Assembly (NCBI RefSeq): GCF_014207705.1
Contig: NZ_JACHIU010000001.1
Span: forward strand, 1,922,001-1,986,000
DNA from: Sphaerisporangium rubeum
GTDB taxonomy: Bacteria; Actinomycetota; Actinomycetes; Streptosporangiales; Streptosporangiaceae
Reading direction: 5' to 3'
Length of the DNA stretch: 64,000 bases
Of the stretch, positions 55,059 through 64,000 are shown piece after piece. The stretch's first letter is position 1; each line of letters begins with the position of its first letter. A model generated the notes under the pieces. That model searched no databases and was not told the origin of the DNA. It worked only from the letters and a program-made list of their open reading frames with translations. The translations under genes and the position numbers were made by a program.

Positions 55059-56936
55059 ATGGGCAAGCTGGAAGGAATGGACCCGAAGCTGGTCCGCGAG
55101 CTGCTGGCCGAGGTCAAGGCGGCCGGCACGCGCATGCGGAACGTCGAGTCCCGCATCACCCAGCTCACCGGCGCCGCCGGCGTCTCCGTGCCTGTCACCC
55201 ACCGTCCGGCCCAGGTGGCCGACGCCGGTGAGACGCTGGTCCGCGACGTCAACGCCAGGCTCACCCTGCTGGAGAAGCAGGAGAAGCAGAAGAACCCCTC
55301 CACCGGCCCCACCGGCATGAAACTCCCCACCGGCAAGGACGGCGCCAAACCCAAGGACAAGCCCGACAAGGACGCCACCCCCGAGGCGGGCCCCAAGGAC
55401 AAGTCCCCCGAAGCCACCCCACCGGCCGACAAGGACGCTCCAAAGGACAAGGACGCTCCCAAGGCCGACAAGCCTGACAAGCACGAAAAGCCCGAGAAGA
55501 ACGACGCGCCGAAGGACGACGGGCCGAAGCACGACAAGCCTGAGAAGAACGACGGTCCGAAGGGTGAGAAGAACGACGGGCCGAAGGGCGAGCCGGACAA
55601 GACCCACAAGGTGGAGCCACCTCCCGCCGACAAGCCCCACCACAACGACAAGCCCGAGGCCACCCCGGTCGACAAGAACGACCCACCGAAGGCCGACCAC
55701 GACCGGCCCAAGGCCGACAACGACGCGCCGAAGGCCGACCACGACCGGCCGAAAGCCGACAATGACGCGCCGAAAGCCGACAAGCCCGACCACAGTCCGA
55801 AGGCGGAGAAGCCCGACACGTCCCCGGACGGCAAGCCGGACGCACCGGCGGAGCGGCACACCTCCAAGGACGACAAGCCCGGATACATCGAGCCGATGGG
55901 CCCGAAGTCCGGCGGCGACGCGGTCTCCGGCCCCTGGCAGGAGACGTCACCCGCTCCGGACCCGTCACCTTCCCCGGAGCCGTCACCGTCCCCTGAGTCC
56001 ATCGCGCCGCCGGACGGCCCCACGGCCGGCGACCCCTCCGGCCGCACCCCGTATCCCGAGGCGCAGCTCCCGGTCTACCCCGGCGACGCACCCGACCCGT
56101 ACCCCCAGGCCGTCGACGCGATGACAGGCGACGCGGGCTCCGCCCCCCAGCCGGACGGTTCCTACCCGTACCCCACCTCCGGGTCCCCCGAGCCCGCCGT
56201 CACGACCCCACAGGCCGACGGCTCCGCGTCCGGGTACGGGCCGTCTCAGGGGGACGGCGCGGGAGCGGTTCCGCAAGGCGACGGCACGGCCCCTGCTCCC
56301 GCCGGTGAGTACGGCGGGACGCCGTCGCAGGCGGACGGCCTGGTGGGGACGCCGGTGGACGGTGGGGGAGCGGCGGCGCCTGGTGACGACGCGCGGGTGG
56401 GTGCTGGAGGCGGGGATCAGCTGGACACCCCGCAGAAGGACAATCCCCACGACATCGACACCTCCGAGGAGCGCACCCGCGTGATCGAGGTGGACGGTGT
56501 GCGGGTCGTCGAGGTCACCATGAAGCCGCCGAGTGCCGAGCACCTGCACTGGCTGAGGGAGCACATGGCCGAGATCCCGCCGCTGGACACCCCGGTGATC
56601 GTCCCGCCGGACGGCGCCGACCCGGGACATCCCCGTCCGGACGGGCCGGTGGGGGAGCGAGCCCCGGGTGAGCCGACCGGTCAGCGCGAGCCGTCGGCCC
56701 CGCTGCCTCCCGACCCCGGCCAGCCGGCGCACGGGACCGGTGAGCGGGAGCCGTCCGCTGCGTTGCCTGCCGATCCCGGTCGAACCGGTGAGCATGAGCC
56801 GTCCGGCTCGGCCGTGCACGGTCTGGCTGGCCCTGTGAGCGAGGCACGCGGCTCGGGTCACGTGCAGTCGGGGGTTTTCTCGCCTGGTGAGGACGAGGCG
56901 CGTCAGGGCCGTCACAGCGACGCGCACGGTTCGTGA
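55059..56936 (+). CDS. Lys/Asp/Pro repeat-rich protein with WXG-like helical N-terminus
   Basis: About 625 residues. Residues 1-85 form two helices (LVRELLAEVKAAGTRMRNVE, then AGETLVRDVNARLTLLEKQE), a shape like type VII secretion substrates. Residues about 90-300 are a highly charged Lys/Asp/Pro repeat (KADHDRPKADNDAPKADHD type), and 300-620 are Pro/Gly/Asp-rich with a short ordered island (RTRVIEVDGVRVVEVTMKPP). There is no signal peptide or membrane helix. ATG at 55059 after cgggag. It is paired with a small helical-hairpin gene. I do not recognise the family; a secreted or surface scaffold is an inference. Confidence 0.6.
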   Translation: MGKLEGMDPKLVRELLAEVKAAGTRMRNVESRITQLTGAAGVSVPVTHRPAQVADAGETLVRDVNARLTLLEKQEKQKNPSTGPTGMKLPTGKDGAKPKDKPDKDATPEAGPKDKSPEATPPADKDAPKDKDAPKADKPDKHEKPEKNDAPKDDGPKHDKPEKNDGPKGEKNDGPKGEPDKTHKVEPPPADKPHHNDKPEATPVDKNDPPKADHDRPKADNDAPKADHDRPKADNDAPKADKPDHSPKAEKPDTSPDGKPDAPAERHTSKDDKPGYIEPMGPKSGGDAVSGPWQETSPAPDPSPSPEPSPSPESIAPPDGPTAGDPSGRTPYPEAQLPVYPGDAPDPYPQAVDAMTGDAGSAPQPDGSYPYPTSGSPEPAVTTPQADGSASGYGPSQGDGAGAVPQGDGTAPAPAGEYGGTPSQADGLVGTPVDGGGAAAPGDDARVGAGGGDQLDTPQKDNPHDIDTSEERTRVIEVDGVRVVEVTMKPPSAEHLHWLREHMAEIPPLDTPVIVPPDGADPGHPRPDGPVGERAPGEPTGQREPSAPLPPDPGQPAHGTGEREPSAALPADPGRTGEHEPSGSAVHGLAGPVSEARGSGHVQSGVFSPGEDEARQGRHSDAHGS

Positions 56937-56946
56937 GGAGGGGCAG

Positions 56947-57327
56947 ATGAATGTCGACCCGCCGGCGCCTCAGCCGCTGCAGCCTGGTGAGATGCCGCCG
57001 TCGTCCGCCTCCGACCCGTTCAGCCCGGACGGTCAGACCACGAGCTGGCGGTTCAACCCGGAGTACCAGAAGCTCGTGGACCTGTGGCAGCAGGCCCAGC
57101 CGCTGCTGGAGACGCTGACGGCGTCCTTGGACCGGGCCTACCAGATGGCCCGCAGCCGCGACGTCTGGGACGCGCCGGTCGCCGAGCGTTACGTCCAGGA
57201 CATGACCGAGTGGAAGAACCGTCTCGACATGTACCGCCAGTCGGTCCTCACCGCGATCAGCGACCTGGCCGCCGACACCCCGAGGTGGATCCCGGCGGCT
57301 TCCACGGCTCCGCACGCGTACAACTGA
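56947..57327 (+). CDS. Small helical protein, WXG100-like partner
   Basis: A 126-residue protein. After a Pro/Ser-rich N-terminus of about 40 residues it has two amphipathic helices joined around a V-W-D-A-P turn (LLETLTASLDRAYQMARSRD, then PVAERYVQDMTEWKNRLDMY). That is the helix-W-turn-helix shape of WXG100 proteins, although the canonical W-x-G is not exact. A strong gaggagg precedes the ATG, 10 bp after the upstream stop, so the two genes are coupled. No ESX secretion genes lie in the window. Confidence 0.6.
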   Translation: MNVDPPAPQPLQPGEMPPSSASDPFSPDGQTTSWRFNPEYQKLVDLWQQAQPLLETLTASLDRAYQMARSRDVWDAPVAERYVQDMTEWKNRLDMYRQSVLTAISDLAADTPRWIPAASTAPHAYN

Positions 57328-57504
57328 GCGCGCCGTCACGTCCGGCGAAGGGCTGAGGGGTTTCTCCGGACCGGCGGTGAAGCCATCGGCCGAGTGGTCT
57401 CCCCGGAGTGTCCGGCGACTTCTGCCGCGCCGCCCCGACGGGGAGGCGCAAGGGGTCCGGCGTACTGTGGGAAGCGGTGTCTCTCGTGCGGGGGAGGGGG
57501 GGTC

Positions 57505-58773
57505 GTGGGTCGCAGGGGTGGAGTGTTCTTCGGGGCGGACGCCGAGGCGCTGGCGCGGGGGGATCCGGAGGTGGCGGAGGCGCTCGGGCAGGAGCTCGGG
57601 AGGGTGCGGGGGCGGTTGCAGCTGATCGCCAGTGAGAATTTCGCCTCTCCCGCGGTGCTGGCGGCGCTGGGGTCGGTGATCGGTGGCAAGTACGCGGAGG
57701 GGTATCCGGGTGCGCGGTTCCACGCGGGGTGCGAGGTCGCCGACCGGGTGGAGCGGCTGGCGGTGGAGCGGGGCAAGGAGCTGTTCGGGGCCGAGCACGT
57801 GAACGTGCAGCCCTATTCGGGGGCTGTGGCGAACCTCGCGGCGTTCGCGGCGCTGCTGCGGCCGGGGGACACGGTGCTCGCGATGGAGCTGTCCCACGGG
57901 GGGCATCTGACGCACGGGTCGCGGAGCAACTTCTCGGGCCGGTGGTTCGACGTCGTGGGGTACGGGGTGCGGCGGGACACCGAGACGATCGACTACGACG
58001 AGGTGCGGGACCTGGCGCTGCGGCACCGGCCGGACCTGATCATCTGCGGGGCCGCGTCGTATCCGAGGACGATCGACTACGCCGTGTTCCGGGGGATCGC
58101 GGACGAGGTGGGGGCCTGGTTGCTGGCCGACGTGGCGCACGAGATCGGGTTGGTCGCCGGCGGGGCCGTGCCGTCGCCTGTGCCGTACGCCGACGTGGTG
58201 ACCTTCACGACGCACAAGTCGCTGCGCGGGCCGAGAGGCGGCGCCATCGTGTGCACGCCGGAGGTCGCGGGACGGGTGGACCGCGCGGTGTACCCGTTCG
58301 TGCAGGGAGGGCCGCTCATGAACGTCATCGCGGCCAAGGCGGTGGCGTTCGGTGAGGCGCTGCGTCCGGAGTTCCGCGGGTACGCCGCCGACGTGGTCGC
58401 CAACGCCAAGGTCCTCACCGGAACCCTCGCCGAGGAGGGGCTGCGGCCGGTGACCGGCGGCACCGACACCCACATGGCGCTGGTCGACGTGCGGGACGCC
58501 GGGACGACCGGGCTGGCCGCGGAGACGGCGTGCGCGCAGGCCGGCATGGTGCTCAACCGCGCCACCGTGCCGTACGACCCGGAGCCTCCCCGGGTGGCCT
58601 CGGGCCTGCGTCTCGGCACGTCGTGCGTGACGACCCAGGGCATGGGTGTGCCGGAGATGAAGGAGATCGCTTCGTTGGTGGCGCGCGCGGTGCGCGATCC
58701 CGGTGCGATAACGTCGGTGGCCGAGCGGGTCGCGAGGCTGACCGCTGGTCATCCGGCGTATCCGCCGGGTTAA
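57505..58773 (+). CDS. glyA: Serine hydroxymethyltransferase, divergent type
   Basis: A 422-residue PLP enzyme of the SHMT family (serine to glycine with transfer of a one-carbon unit). Recognisable motifs: LQLIASENFASPAVL, GKYAEGYPGARFHAGCE, the PLP lysine in TFTTHKSLRGPRGG and LRLGTSCVTTQGM. Several normally fixed positions differ: the substrate-side YYGGCE is FHAGCE, QPHSGSQAN is QPYSGAVAN, and THKT is THKS. It may therefore prefer another amino acid or aldehyde. GTG at 57505 after a G-rich ribosome site. The place next to the wecA-like gene and atp operon is the conserved one in actinobacteria. Confidence 0.85.
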   Translation: MGRRGGVFFGADAEALARGDPEVAEALGQELGRVRGRLQLIASENFASPAVLAALGSVIGGKYAEGYPGARFHAGCEVADRVERLAVERGKELFGAEHVNVQPYSGAVANLAAFAALLRPGDTVLAMELSHGGHLTHGSRSNFSGRWFDVVGYGVRRDTETIDYDEVRDLALRHRPDLIICGAASYPRTIDYAVFRGIADEVGAWLLADVAHEIGLVAGGAVPSPVPYADVVTFTTHKSLRGPRGGAIVCTPEVAGRVDRAVYPFVQGGPLMNVIAAKAVAFGEALRPEFRGYAADVVANAKVLTGTLAEEGLRPVTGGTDTHMALVDVRDAGTTGLAAETACAQAGMVLNRATVPYDPEPPRVASGLRLGTSCVTTQGMGVPEMKEIASLVARAVRDPGAITSVAERVARLTAGHPAYPPG

Positions 58774-58833
58774 TGTGTCGTTCTATGTACTTTTCCGGTC
58801 ACATGTGACCGGGCGATACGGGAAACTGGGTCC

Positions 58834-60144
58834 GTGCGCGAATACCTCCTCATAGCGCTGGTGGCGGCAGCGGTCACCTATCTGCTGGTGCCACTGGTGA
58901 GGGTCTTCGCGCTGCGCATCGGCGCCGCGCCTGAGATCCGCGAGAGGGACGTGCACACCGTCCGCACCCCTCGCCTCGGCGGCCTCGCCATGTACGCCGG
59001 CATGCTGGCCGGGCTGTTCGTCGCCACCAAGCTGCCGCACCTGGGGGAGACCCTGGCCGCCACCGAGATCGGCGACGGCAACACGGCCCTGGCCCTCGCG
59101 CTGGCCGGCGGCATCATCGTGGTCACCGGCTTCTTCGACGACTGGTGGGGGCTCGACGCGTTCGTGAAGCTCGTCGGCCAGATCGCCGCCGCGGGGGTGC
59201 TGGTGGCGTTCAAGCTCACCATCTTGTGGATCCCGCAGCCGAACGGCGGCACCATCAGCCTCGACGACACGCTGCGCACGATCATCACGATCCTCGTCGT
59301 CGTGGTGGCCATCAACGCGGTCAACTTCGTGGACGGCCTGGACGGCCTGGCCGCCGGCATCGTGTGCATCGCCGCGATGGCGACGTTCGTCTATTCGCTC
59401 GCGCTGTCGCAGAACTCGTTCGTCACCACCGACCACGAGCCGACCCGCCTGAACGTCCCGGCGATCATCGCGGCGATCCTCATCGGCATGTGCCTCGGTT
59501 TCCTGCCGCACAACTTCAACCCCGCCAAGATCTTCATGGGGGACACCGGCGCGATGCTCATCGGCCTGGTGCTCGCGTCGTCGGTGGTCACGGTGACCGG
59601 ACGGGTCGACTACTCCGGCATCACCGAGATCAACCGTTTCCCCGTCGTGCTGCCGGTGCTGCTCCCCGTGGCGGTGATGGTCCTGCCGTTGATGGACCTG
59701 CTGATGGCCGTGGTGCGCCGCACGTCGCAGGGCCTGTCGCCGTTCGCCCCCGACCGCGGCCATCTGCACCACCGGCTGCTCCAGATCGGCCACTCGCACC
59801 GCCGCACCGTGCTGATCATGTACGCGTGGACGTTCCTGTTCGCCGCGAGCGTGGTCGGCATGTCGGTCGGCGGCGTGCCGCTGATCCTGTTCCCGCTCAC
59901 CGTTCTGCTCGCGCTGATCGTGCTCGTGATGATGGCCCTGCCGCTGTGGCGGTCGGGCCGGGGTGGCGCGCACGCGCGGCCGGTCGGCGGCCCGGGGTCC
60001 GGCGACGCCGGCGACACCGAACGGCCCGGTGCCGAGACGAGAGACGGCGCGGAGACGAGAGGCGCCACGCAGGGTACGGCTGTGCGCGGCCTTCCCGCGC
60101 AGGGGTCGCCTCCGGACGCGAGGGCGAGTGCCACCACTCGTTGA
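58834..60144 (+). CDS. WecA/Rfe-type polyprenyl-phosphate N-acetylhexosamine-1-phosphate transferase
   Basis: A 436-residue membrane enzyme of the MraY/WecA family. It starts lipid-linked glycan synthesis (arabinogalactan-type linker, teichoic acid or capsule) by moving a sugar 1-phosphate to polyprenyl phosphate. About ten helices are predicted. Motifs: FFDDWWGLD (Mg-binding Asp pair), INAVNFVDGLDGLAAG, FLPHNFNPAKIFMGDTGAM and the His loop RGHLHHRLLQIGHSHR, which marks WecA rather than MraY. The last 70 residues are a soluble disordered tail. GTG at 58834. It is the usual neighbour of the ATP synthase operon. Confidence 0.93.
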   Translation: MREYLLIALVAAAVTYLLVPLVRVFALRIGAAPEIRERDVHTVRTPRLGGLAMYAGMLAGLFVATKLPHLGETLAATEIGDGNTALALALAGGIIVVTGFFDDWWGLDAFVKLVGQIAAAGVLVAFKLTILWIPQPNGGTISLDDTLRTIITILVVVVAINAVNFVDGLDGLAAGIVCIAAMATFVYSLALSQNSFVTTDHEPTRLNVPAIIAAILIGMCLGFLPHNFNPAKIFMGDTGAMLIGLVLASSVVTVTGRVDYSGITEINRFPVVLPVLLPVAVMVLPLMDLLMAVVRRTSQGLSPFAPDRGHLHHRLLQIGHSHRRTVLIMYAWTFLFAASVVGMSVGGVPLILFPLTVLLALIVLVMMALPLWRSGRGGAHARPVGGPGSGDAGDTERPGAETRDGAETRGATQGTAVRGLPAQGSPPDARASATTR

Positions 60145-60307
60145 CCTGCTGTTCACCTGGTGGTGGGTCGTTCTGTCACCTCGGCGAAAGCCCTGGTAAA
60201 GGACCACTCCCCGAGCTTGTGATATCTTTCACTAGCAGGGGCGACGAGACGGTCGCTCCGTAAGGAAGCAAACGCTCGCTTGACAACCTGTTCTCTCTGG
60301 AGCGCCG

Positions 60308-60733
60308 ATGCAGGCTAACGACGTGCGCGCACTCAAAGGCGCGGCGATACCAACCATCGCGGTCGGGCTGGTCGTGGTCGTGGCGGCGGCGTTCCTCGCG
60401 GGAGGGCCCGGCGCGCTCGGCGCGGCGATCGGCGTCGCGCTGGTCGTGGTCTTCTTCACCCTCGGTCTGATGGCCGTCACCTGGGCCGGCCGCGTGTCGC
60501 CGCAGATGATGATGGTGGCGGCGGTGCTCGGCTACCTCGTCAAAGTGATCTTCCTGGTCCTGCTGCTGGGCTCCTTCAAGGACGCCACCGCGTTCTCCCC
60601 GCGCGCGCTCGGCTGGAGCGTCCTGCTGTGCACGATCGCGTGGACCGCCGGCGAGATCAGGGCCTTCCTGAAACTGCGCATGCTGTACGTCGACCCCGGC
60701 TCCGAGGTGCCAGGTCAGGGCGGCAGGACATGA
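60308..60733 (+). CDS. ATP synthase I-like membrane protein (AtpI region)
   Basis: A 141-residue protein with four predicted helices (about 12-32, 38-60, 68-90 and 102-122; e.g. IPTIAVGLVVVVAAAFLAGG). Such proteins stand at the head of actinobacterial atp operons and are usually called AtpI-like. Their role is thought to be help in c-ring assembly or ion supply. The ATG at 60308 is the chosen start. The AT-richer stretch around 60215-60240 upstream (gatatctttcactag) is a likely operon promoter. Confidence 0.75.
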   Translation: MQANDVRALKGAAIPTIAVGLVVVVAAAFLAGGPGALGAAIGVALVVVFFTLGLMAVTWAGRVSPQMMMVAAVLGYLVKVIFLVLLLGSFKDATAFSPRALGWSVLLCTIAWTAGEIRAFLKLRMLYVDPGSEVPGQGGRT

Positions 60734-60808
60734 GGCGTAGGATTTCCCGGGGGCCGGGCGGGCCCGATATGACTAGTCCCTTGCCCGCCTGCTATCGTCG
60801 TGCCCGCG

Positions 60809-61021
60809 ATGAGCGAGCAGCGCAAGCCCGAGGAAGACGGCCGCGACTTCGCCAATGCCGCATGGTCCATCCCGAGCTATCTGATCGCCGGGATGCTGGC
60901 CTGGGGAGGCATCGGCTGGTTGCTGGGCCGTTGGCTTGGCGTGGAGGCGTTCTTCCCGATAGGCATCGTCTTCGGAGCCGTGCTCGCGGTCTACCTGGTC
61001 TATGTGAGGTACGGACGCTGA
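60809..61021 (+). CDS. AtpZ/AtpI family protein
   Basis: A 70-residue protein with a charged N-terminus (MSEQRKPEEDGRDF) and two helices (WSIPSYLIAGMLAWGGIGWL, then EAFFPIGIVFGAVLAVYLVY), the pattern of AtpZ/AtpI small subunits. The ATG at 60809 gives this product; a GTG at 60800 would add three residues. There is no ribosome site before either, and TATCGT at 60793-60798 could be a -10, so a near-leaderless start is possible. It lies 75 bp after the four-helix gene and precedes atpB. Confidence 0.75.
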   Translation: MSEQRKPEEDGRDFANAAWSIPSYLIAGMLAWGGIGWLLGRWLGVEAFFPIGIVFGAVLAVYLVYVRYGR

Positions 61022-61079
61022 GCGTCCCGATCACTTCTCGCAGTCTTCTGTTGAACCACCACCTTGGAGGGAACGCCGC

Positions 61080-61865
61080 GTGAGCGCGCTGACGGTCCTC
61101 GCCGACGAGTTCGAGGCCCCGGGGCCCTCGATCTTCAATTTCCCCCCGCTCTGGGAAGGCGCCCCGGGGTGGGCGACGAAGCCTGTGTTGTTCGCCTCGG
61201 TAGGCGCGCTGCTCATCTGCGCGCTGGCCTGGAGTGCGTTCGCCAAGCCCAAGCTCGTGCCGCGCGGCATGCAGAACCTCGGTGAGATCGGCTACCTGTT
61301 CGTCAGGGACGAGGTCGCGAGGCCGTTCCTCGGCAAGGACGCCGAGAAGTGGATGCCGCTGCTCGTGCCGCTGTTCTTCCTGGTCTTCTGCTGGAACCTC
61401 ATGGGGGTCTTCCCCGGCATCCAGCTCCCGATCGCGTCCCACATCGCGTTCCCCGCGGTGCTCGCGCTGGTCATCTACATCGTCAAGCTGTACCTCGGCT
61501 TCAAGCACCAGGGCTTCACCGGCTACTTCAAGAACCTCGTGCCTCCCGGGCTGCCGAAGCCGGTCTACGCGCTGCTCATCCCGATCGAGCTGCTGCAGAA
61601 CTTCGTGACCGCGCCGTTCACCCACGCCGTCCGACTCTTCGCGAACATGTTCGCCGGTCACATGATCCTGGCGTTCTTCAGCGCGGTCGGCTTCTGGTTC
61701 CTGTTCGAGGCGCTCACGCCGTTCGGCGCGCCGGTCGGCATCCTCGGTGTGATCATGGCGACGCTGATGACCGGCTTCGAGATGTTCATCCAGTACCTGC
61801 AGGCCTTCCTGTTCACGCTGCTGGCGGCCATGTACATCGGCGCGTCCCTGCACCCGGAACACTGA
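61080..61865 (+). CDS. atpB: F0F1 ATP synthase subunit a
   Basis: A 261-residue stator subunit of the proton channel. The essential arginine is in HAVRLFANMFAGHMILAFF; other conserved segments are LLIPIELLQNFVTAPF and the last helix FIQYLQAFLFTLLAAMYIG. GTG at 61080 after a clear ggaggg. It is followed by the c subunit after 69 bp. Confidence 0.97.
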   Translation: MSALTVLADEFEAPGPSIFNFPPLWEGAPGWATKPVLFASVGALLICALAWSAFAKPKLVPRGMQNLGEIGYLFVRDEVARPFLGKDAEKWMPLLVPLFFLVFCWNLMGVFPGIQLPIASHIAFPAVLALVIYIVKLYLGFKHQGFTGYFKNLVPPGLPKPVYALLIPIELLQNFVTAPFTHAVRLFANMFAGHMILAFFSAVGFWFLFEALTPFGAPVGILGVIMATLMTGFEMFIQYLQAFLFTLLAAMYIGASLHPEH

Positions 61866-61877
61866 GAAAGTCCCTGA

Positions 61878-62165
<288 letters not shown>

Positions 62166-62185
62166 CCGAGGCGCTCATCCTCTGA

Positions 62186-62757
<572 letters not shown>

Positions 62758-62758
<1 letters not shown>

Positions 62759-63567
62759 TGAGAGGCATGAGCCGTACGTCGTTCGCCGCCGTGGAGGAGC
62801 GCTTCAACGCGGTGGCGGCGGCGGCCGAACTCGGCCGGCTGGCCGAGGACCTGCACGCGGTGGCCGTCCTGCTGGACGGCCAGCACGCGCTGCGCCGCAA
62901 CCTGTCGGACCCGGCGCGGCCCGCCGGGCAGAAGGCCGAGGTCACGCGCTCCCTGTTCGGCGGCAAGATCGAAGCCGCCGCGCTTGAGGTCGTGGTGGCC
63001 GCCGTGTCACAGCGCTGGTCCCGCTCGCCGGACCTCGCCGACACGCTGGAACGGCTCAGTGTGGTCGCCGCGGCGGCCGACGCCGAGTCGCGCGGGATGC
63101 TCGACGACGTCGAGGACGAGCTGTTCAGGTTCGGCCGCATCGTCGAGGCCAACCCGCGGCTGCGCATGGTGCTCGCCGACGTCGCGGTGCCCGCCGAGGG
63201 CAAGGCGCGGCTGCTCGCCGAGCTGCTGAGCGGCAAGGTCACCCCGGTCACGCTGGGCATGGTGACCCGGCTCGCTGGGTACTCGCGCGGACGTAGTTTG
63301 GAAGCGGGCCTCGATGAGTACATCAGGCTCGTCGCCGAGCAGCGGCAGCAACTCGTCGCCGTCGTCCGAAGCGCCGTGCCGCTGACCGAAGCCCAGAAGC
63401 GGCGCCTGGCCGACTGGCTGCGCACCACTTACGGGCGGGACGTCCACCTGAACACCGAGGTGGACCCGCGGGTGATCGGTGGATTCTCGGTCCGGCTGGG
63501 AGACGAGATGATCGACACCACGATCGCAGGACGTATCGAAGAAGTCCGCCGCCGATTGGCCGGCTAG
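62758..63567 (+). CDS. atpH: F0F1 ATP synthase subunit delta
   Basis: A 269-residue delta subunit linking the stalk to the F1 head. It has the long actinobacterial form, a six-helix N-terminal bundle and the C-terminal segment VDPRVIGGFSVRLGDEMIDTT, followed by RIEEVRRRLA. ATG at 62758 overlaps the atpF stop. Confidence 0.95.
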
Positions 63568-63604
63568 GAGTCGTGGCGGCCGATGATTAGGGAGACTGAA
63601 GAGA

Positions 63605-64000
63605 GATGGCGGAGCTGACGATCCGCCCGGACGAGATCCGGGAAGCCCTTGAGCGCTTCGTTCAGGCATACGAACCGGAAGGCGCGGCGCGCGAGGAGAT
63701 CGGTACCGTCGTCGACGCCGGTGACGGGATCGCCCACATCTCCGGCCTTCCCTCGGCGATGGCGAACGAACTGCTGGAGTTCGAGGACGGCACGCGCGGT
63801 CTGGCGCTGAACCTCGACGTACGTGACATCGGTGTCGTCGTCCTCGGCGACTTCAGCGGCATCGAAGAAGGCCAGTCGGTCCGCCGGACGGGTGAGGTCC
63901 TGTCCGCGCCGGTCGGCGACGCCTTCCTCGGCCGCGTGGTGGACCCCCTGGGGAACCCCATCGACGGCAAAGGCGCGATCGAGGCCGAGGGGCGCCGTCC
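63605..64000 (+). CDS. atpA: F0F1 ATP synthase subunit alpha, N-terminal part (3' end outside window)
   Basis: 132 codons are visible and the frame is open at the right edge. The start [19 protein letters not shown] is typical of actinobacterial AtpA. The N-terminal beta-barrel with [12 protein letters not shown]-type sequence (here [20 protein letters not shown]) and the start of the nucleotide-binding domain ([20 protein letters not shown]) follow. The Walker A motif lies beyond the window. A ribosome site gagag precedes the ATG, 37 bp after atpH. Confidence 0.96.

Noticed and set aside
56515-58752. 745-codon open frame opposite glyA
   Set aside because: Antisense shadow of glyA and its upstream genes.

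Overview
The window is 64 kb of high-GC actinomycete chromosome. It carries the classic actinobacterial syntenic block lysA-hom-thrC-thrB-rho-rpmE-prfA-prmC-sua5-glyA-wecA-like-atpIBEFH(A). Many genes start with GTG or TTG, and there are many transcription factors, among them SARP, WhiJ-like XRE with DUF397, ECF sigma, PadR and MerR types. The style fits a sporulating actinomycete, and I infer the Streptosporangiales or a close relative. No rRNA, tRNA, CRISPR array, insertion sequence or phage gene was recognised.

Left part (1-15 kb): the 3' end of a dynamin-like protein gene; a Crp-type regulator overlapping a class III cyclase-like gene; an ECF sigma factor without a visible anti-sigma gene; a B12-type MerR (CarH/LitR-like) regulator followed by a class I photolyase and a thiamine-binding-type small protein; a small secreted protein; phosphoglucomutase and uracil-DNA glycosylase; and a sugar ABC importer operon with two binding lipoproteins and two permeases. 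One permease carries an inserted SdrD-B/Cna-B-like domain. The importer is divergent from a PadR regulator that heads a MacB/FtsX-type ABC exporter.

Middle part (18-36 kb): trehalose synthase; an asparagine-synthase-like ligase divergent from a glycosyltransferase; a divergent SDR/MerR pair; a WhiJ-type trio (RsbW-like ATPase, XRE regulator, DUF397 protein); an NAD-dependent epimerase. Then comes the most distinctive accessory island: a SARP activator, a small Sec-secreted cysteine-free peptide, an ABC ATPase, a large FtsX-like permease and an acyltransferase-3/SGNH protein. Its layout resembles a bacteriocin (lactococcin 972-type) locus, which is an inference.

Right part (36-64 kb): aspartate-family amino acid genes interrupted by three glycosyltransferase genes between hom and thrC. 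Next are rho with a long leader, a 70-bp tandem repeat array, a sensor kinase/response regulator pair, translation genes (rpmE, prfA, prmC, sua5), a repeat-rich protein with a small WXG-like partner, a divergent glyA, a WecA-type transferase and the start of the F-type ATP synthase operon, which runs off the right edge inside atpA.

Non-coding structure worth reading includes a roughly 65-bp dispersed repeat family with compensatory stem changes between two copies, several long perfect terminator hairpins, symmetric operator-like elements at divergent promoters, and a possible attenuator before thrC.
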